Positions 16,569-17,387 of a stretch of 17,387 bases of DNA are shown in pieces. The stretch is from the NCBI GenBank assembly GCA_002349055.1, contig DECD01000007.1:29636-47022 (forward strand). Direction: 5' to 3'. The translations under genes were made by a program, and so were the position numbers. The stretch is from Bacteroidales bacterium UBA2939. Its GTDB lineage: Bacteria > Bacteroidota > Bacteroidia > Bacteroidales > P3. How positions within the stretch are numbered: the first letter of the stretch is position 1; each line of letters begins with the position of its first letter. The notes under the pieces are model-generated. The model was not told the DNA's origin. It saw nothing but the letters and a program-made list of their open reading frames with translations, and did not search any database.

Positions 16569-16913
16569 TTATAGTACAGCAGCAATCTTTCGCATGTTGC
16601 TTAATCGCGCTGCAAAGGTTTTACTACGTTTTGCCATCTGCATATCATACTCCGATTGCATACTAATCAACGGCATAGCCTCAATGTCAAGAGCTTTCCC
16701 TATCAACAAAGCATATTCCACCGTCATGGGACGCTTCCCGTTGAGTACCTCGTTAACAACCGAGTAGGCAATACCCGTCACCTCCGACAGCTGACGTTGC
16801 GTTATGCCCCGGTACTCAATCTCATCTTTCACAACCTCGCCAGGATATGTCGGCGCATACGGAGTCAGGTTGTTGGCAATCATTTCATCCTTAATCCCTT
16901 CAATATGTATCAT
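16569..16913 (-). CDS. higA: HigA-family antitoxin, XRE-type HTH
   Basis: 114 residues. Family role: DNA-binding antitoxin that neutralises HigB and represses its own operon. The HigA hallmark LTPYAPTYPGEVVKDEIE lies at 16-33, followed by the helix-turn-helix ITQRQLSEVTGIAYSVVNEV (37-56) and LNGKRPMTVEYALLIGKAL (57-75). The C-terminal tail is basic (MAKRSKTFAARLSNMRKI). The gene starts 6 bases after the higB stop, the toxin-first order typical of higBA. Base composition is much more AT-rich than in hutI next door, a sign of separate acquisition. Confidence 0.9.
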   Translation of the reverse strand: MIHIEGIKDEMIANNLTPYAPTYPGEVVKDEIEYRGITQRQLSEVTGIAYSVVNEVLNGKRPMTVEYALLIGKALDIEAMPLISMQSEYDMQMAKRSKTFAARLSNMRKIAAVL

Positions 16914-16919
16914 ATCTGG

Positions 16920-17237
16920 TCATTTATAGTGGTTCGACAATTCTGTGATATTGCATATTGTTGCAATCTTCTGATTTCCTTCTGTTTCTTCCGTAAATTC
17001 TATTCTATATTTGTCATTCACTCTCACCGAAGAAAAACCCTCCTTATCTCCCTTCAAATGTTCATAATGCAAACTTCCCAATCTTGCCAAATCATTCACA
17101 TTATTTTGAACTTTCATCGTATTTATCACCTTGATATAGCGAGTTACAATATCGGGGTGAAACCGATATTTCTTACTGGTTGTCCGTCCATTAATATACA
17201 ACTCCCGCAAGTATTCCTTATCAAAAATGACAATCAT
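16920..17237 (-). CDS. higB: HigB-type toxin, RelE/ParE superfamily
   Basis: 105 residues. Family role: ribosome-dependent mRNA endonuclease, inhibited by HigA. Seen: FDKEYLRELY near the start, YRFHPDIVTRYIKVI (24-38), SLHYEHLKGDKEGFSSVRVN (55-74), KYRIEF (76-81) and the terminal ICNITELSNHYK (94-105), the pattern of compact Bacteroidota HigB proteins. The start is set at ATG 17235-17237. A longer frame would begin at TTG 17247-17249, but that codon lies inside the predicted -7 promoter element and adds only four residues. higA follows after 6 bases. AT-rich, like higA. Confidence 0.88.
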   Translation of the reverse strand: MIVIFDKEYLRELYINGRTTSKKYRFHPDIVTRYIKVINTMKVQNNVNDLARLGSLHYEHLKGDKEGFSSVRVNDKYRIEFTEETEGNQKIATICNITELSNHYK

Positions 17238-17246
17238 AACCGAATG

Positions 17247-17254
17247 CAAAGATA
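17247..17254 (-). promoter_or_regulatory. Bacteroides-type promoter of higBA (-7 element)
   Basis: On the minus strand TATCTTTG matches TAnnTTTG, with a TTGA about 21 bases further upstream as a possible -33 element. It ends only 9 bases before the higB ATG, so the mRNA leader would be a few bases or none. A small AT inverted repeat TATTT-TTT-AAATA (17259-17271) lies between the two elements and could be a HigA operator, but in such AT-rich DNA this is weak evidence. Confidence 0.6.
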
Positions 17255-17291
17255 CATCTATTTTTTAAATAATTCTCAATTTTGCGAAGAT

Positions 17292-17387
17292 TTAACAAAA
17301 ATTATTTTCATTTTTTCTTCTACCCTGTACATAGCGTTGGGCCAAATCCATAATGTCAAGTTTTATTTTTTCAAGAATTTGAGAATT
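17292..17387 (-). CDS. C-terminal end of an unidentified protein, cut by the window edge
   Basis: A minus-strand frame enters from the right edge and stops at TAA (17292-17294), giving 31 residues: a likely helix (ILEKIKLDIMDLAQRYVQG) and a charged tail RRKNENNFC. The amphipathic pattern looks coding, and the stop sits just upstream of the higB promoter, as expected for a separate upstream gene. No family is recognisable. It could be a chance open frame in AT-rich DNA. Confidence 0.4.
   Translation of the reverse strand, partial: NSQILEKIKLDIMDLAQRYVQGRRKNENNFC

Noticed and set aside
17238..17249. TTG start at 17247-17249 giving a four-residue longer HigB
   Set aside because: The codon overlaps the predicted -7 promoter element, and the ATG at 17235-17237 gives the family-typical N-terminus MIVIFDKEYL.
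17271..17387. 9-base inverted repeat AATTCTCAA (17271-17279) and TTGAGAATT (17379-17387)
   Set aside because: Short, 99 bases apart, in AT-rich DNA at the window edge. It could be the end of a mobile element but nothing else supports that.

Overview
The window looks like chromosomal DNA of a Bacteroidota bacterium, most likely order Bacteroidales. The reasons are a giant surface protein with a C-terminal type IX secretion (T9SS) sorting domain, a T9SS plug-type protein (DUF5103), promoter elements of the Bacteroides -7 type (TAnnTTTG), and mostly A-rich leaders without Shine-Dalgarno sequences. Most genes are GC-rich. The last ~830 bases (toxin-antitoxin pair and right edge) are clearly AT-rich. 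I cannot assign a genus.

Layout, left to right. Bases 1-564 (+) are the 3' part of the T9SS plug-type gene. It converges on, and overlaps by 144 bases, tilS (421-1713, -), the tRNA(Ile) lysidine synthetase. Immediately upstream of tilS, with stop and start fused as TGATG, is an 11.8 kb gene (1713-13514, -). It encodes a 3933-residue secreted multidomain protein: signal peptide, two MAM/jelly-roll-like domains, two right-handed beta-helix regions, about a dozen CARDB/Ig-like modules, a GEVED-like domain and a T9SS type A sorting domain. A 393-base intergenic region follows, with a promoter, a leader hairpin, a tandem 11-mer array and a strong terminator. Then comes a compact minus-strand run, transcribed right to left: higB toxin, higA antitoxin, hutI (imidazolonepropionase), a LolD-type ABC ATPase, and an rlmB/TrmH-type rRNA 2'-O-methyltransferase. 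At the right edge is the C-terminal end of one more minus-strand reading frame.

The secretion theme links the two left-hand loci: the giant protein carries a T9SS signal and the plug-type protein belongs to the T9SS gate. The right-hand run mixes housekeeping functions with a toxin-antitoxin pair. Its genes are so tightly spaced that they are probably co-transcribed from the promoter in front of higB.

The most unusual feature is a set of very short tandem micro-arrays. Each has about 4-5 copies of a 7-, 8-, 10- or 11-base unit, and each unit sequence is different. Five lie within 1 kb in tilS and the plug gene: four sit in frame inside tilS and one provides the tilS stop codon while encoding an internal loop of the plug protein. 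One lies in the 13.7 kb intergenic region. A degenerate one forms the hutI/ABC junction, where it spans the hutI stop and supplies AGGAG motifs before the ABC start. None was seen in the 11.8 kb giant gene. I regard these as the best candidate for an undescribed element class or repeat-generating process here.
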